From Bacilli bacterium (GTDB taxonomy: Bacteria > Bacillota_I > Bacilli_A > RFN20 > CAG-288), in the NCBI GenBank assembly GCA_900769965.1, contig CAAGIQ010000175.1:1-6661 (forward strand): a stretch of 6,661 nucleotides of DNA, given 5' to 3'. This document shows, one piece after another, positions 5,620 to 6,661 of this stretch. Below the pieces are notes generated by a model. The model was not told the DNA's origin and ran no database searches. It worked only from the letters and a program-made list of their open reading frames with translations. Made by a program: the position numbers and the translations under genes. Positions within the stretch are counted from its first letter, which is position 1. Every line of letters starts with the position of its first letter.

Positions 5620-6661
5620 ATCTTATACGTTGACCATCTTCATCATCGAAGAAGAACAACTTGTTTTCTTTGAACGAAAGATGTAATACTTCTTTTTCGT
5701 TTGGAGTTAACCAACCCTTTAACTTAAAGACACATTTTTGACCTTCAATATAACCATGAATGAATGTGAATTGTCCAATGTGTTCAACTAAGTCAACAAC
5801 AAATGGAATATCACCATTAACATCGACGTTTTCAGGTCTTAAACCAAGAACAACTTTTTTATGTTCTCTTACTTTAGAAACTAAAGCGTCTGGAATCTTA
5901 ACTTCTACATTTCCGATAACATATTTATCTTCTCTAACTTCACCATAGAAGAAATTAGTTGGTGGGTTACCGATAAAGGAAGCGACGAACATATTATTTG
6001 GATCGCTATAAATCTCGTTTGGAGTTCCGATTTGTTGAACTCGACCCATTGACATAACGACGATTCTGTCAGCCAAAGTTAAAGCTTCAGTTTGGTCGTG
6101 AGTAACATAGATCATCGTCTTCTTCAATTTGTGGTGAAGAAGTTTAATTTCTCTTCTCATCGAAGAACGTAATTTAGCATCGAGGTTTGATAATGGTTCA
6201 TCGAATAAAAATAACTCTGGATCTCTAACAATAGCTCTACCCATAGCAACTCTCTGTCTTTGACCACCGGAGAGAGCTTTAGGTTTCTTATTTAATTGTT
6301 CGAATAAATCGAGCATTTTAGCAGCAGCTATAACCTTTTTATGGATTACTTCTGGATTCTCTTTTTTGAGCATCAAGGAGAAAGCCATATTTTGATAAAT
6401 GGTCATGTTTCCATATAGAGCGTAGTTTTGGAAAACCATAGCGATGTTTCTGTCTTTCGAAGCTTTTTCAGTAACATCGTTTTCTCCTATAAGGAACTTA
6501 CCTTCAGTAATACCTTCTAGACCAGCAATCATACGTAAGGTTGTCGATTTACCACAACCGGAAGGTCCAACTAAGACAATGAATTCACCATCAGCGATAT
6601 CCATATTGAAATCTTCAACAGCAAGATTTCCGGAATCGTACACTTTTCTTAAGTGTTGTAA
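5618..6661 (-). CDS. CUT1-type sugar ABC transporter ATP-binding protein (MsmK/UgpC/MalK-like), N-terminus missing
   Basis: This is the cytoplasmic ATPase that powers a carbohydrate-uptake ABC transporter. The visible 347 residues contain Walker A GPSGCGKST (32-40), the Q-loop in MVFQNYAL (75-82), the signature LSGGQRQR (130-137), Walker B LFLFDEP (150-156) with the following SNLD, and the H-loop THD (187-189). The C-terminal OB/TOBE-type regulatory domain has LGLRPEN (272-278). The frame is open to the window edge and LQHLRKVYDSGN aligns with the usual N-terminal KxxYKVYD region. About 4-8 residues and the true start are therefore outside; the in-frame GTG at 6643 should not be taken as the start. 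After the Q-loop it reads YGNMT instead of the more common YPHMT, a minor change. No permease or binding protein is in the window, so its partners lie upstream or elsewhere; ATPases of this type can serve several transporters. Co-operonic GH28 and nearby kdg genes suggest oligogalacturonide or uronate import (inference). Confidence 0.93.
   Translation of the reverse strand, partial: LQHLRKVYDSGNLAVEDFNMDIADGEFIVLVGPSGCGKSTTLRMIAGLEGITEGKFLIGENDVTEKASKDRNIAMVFQNYALYGNMTIYQNMAFSLMLKKENPEVIHKKVIAAAKMLDLFEQLNKKPKALSGGQRQRVAMGRAIVRDPELFLFDEPLSNLDAKLRSSMRREIKLLHHKLKKTMIYVTHDQTEALTLADRIVVMSMGRVQQIGTPNEIYSDPNNMFVASFIGNPPTNFFYGEVREDKYVIGNVEVKIPDALVSKVREHKKVVLGLRPENVDVNGDIPFVVDLVEHIGQFTFIHGYIEGQKCVFKLKGWLTPNEKEVLHLSFKENKLFFFDDEDGQRIR

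Noticed and set aside
5760..5948. Plus-strand open frame of 62 codons
   Set aside because: It is antisense to the C-terminal domain of the ABC ATPase, and its composition reflects the opposite strand.
6638..6658. Hairpin ACACTT / AAGTGT near the window end
   Set aside because: It lies inside the ABC ATPase reading frame, has only 6-bp arms, and is likely incidental to coding sequence.
1..6661. CRISPR array, tRNA/rRNA genes, insertion sequence or prophage
   Set aside because: I saw no spaced direct repeats, no tRNA-like cloverleaf in the short spacers, no transposase or integrase motifs and no terminal repeats; nearly the whole window is coding.

Overview
The window is an AT-rich bacterial stretch with every supportable gene on the minus strand, so transcription runs from 6661 towards 1. 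TGA is a real stop codon here (GH28 gene and the small membrane gene before it) and Trp is TGG, so the ordinary bacterial code applies. Low GC, strong AGGAGG ribosome binding sites, a CUT1-type sugar ABC ATPase and a KDG kinase/KDPG aldolase pair point to an anaerobic, probably gut-associated member of Bacillota or an Acholeplasma-like relative. This placement is inference; no phylogenetic marker is present. The first ten bases equal the 3' end of the common Illumina adapter, so the window probably begins at a draft contig edge.

Layout in order of transcription: (1) 6661-5618, CUT1 (MsmK/UgpC-like) ABC transporter ATPase, 5' end cut off by the window; (2) 5606-4953 and (3) 4953-4417, two unrecognised four-helix membrane proteins; (4) 4417-2879, a GH28 polygalacturonase-type enzyme without a signal peptide; (5) 2882-2307, a short PucR/CdaR-type regulator. 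These five are joined by an 11-nt gap and then overlaps of 1, 1 and 4 nt, so they form one translationally coupled operon. After a 127-nt spacer with small inverted repeats come (6) kdgA (2179-1538) and (7) kdgK (1534-515), 3 nt apart. A 99-nt spacer carries a good sigma-A-type promoter and a perfect 15-bp inverted repeat, followed by (8) a GntR/FCD regulator (415-1), cut off by the contig edge.

Together this reads as part of a pectin/galacturonate utilisation locus. Oligogalacturonides would be imported by an ABC transporter and trimmed in the cytoplasm by GH28. The resulting uronates would be converted elsewhere to 2-keto-3-deoxygluconate, phosphorylated by KdgK, and split by KdgA into pyruvate and glyceraldehyde-3-phosphate. 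Two regulators of different families sit in the locus. The enzymes that make KDG, the transporter permeases and the binding protein are not in the window. The least explained parts are the two small membrane proteins and the long palindrome just downstream of the gntR promoter.
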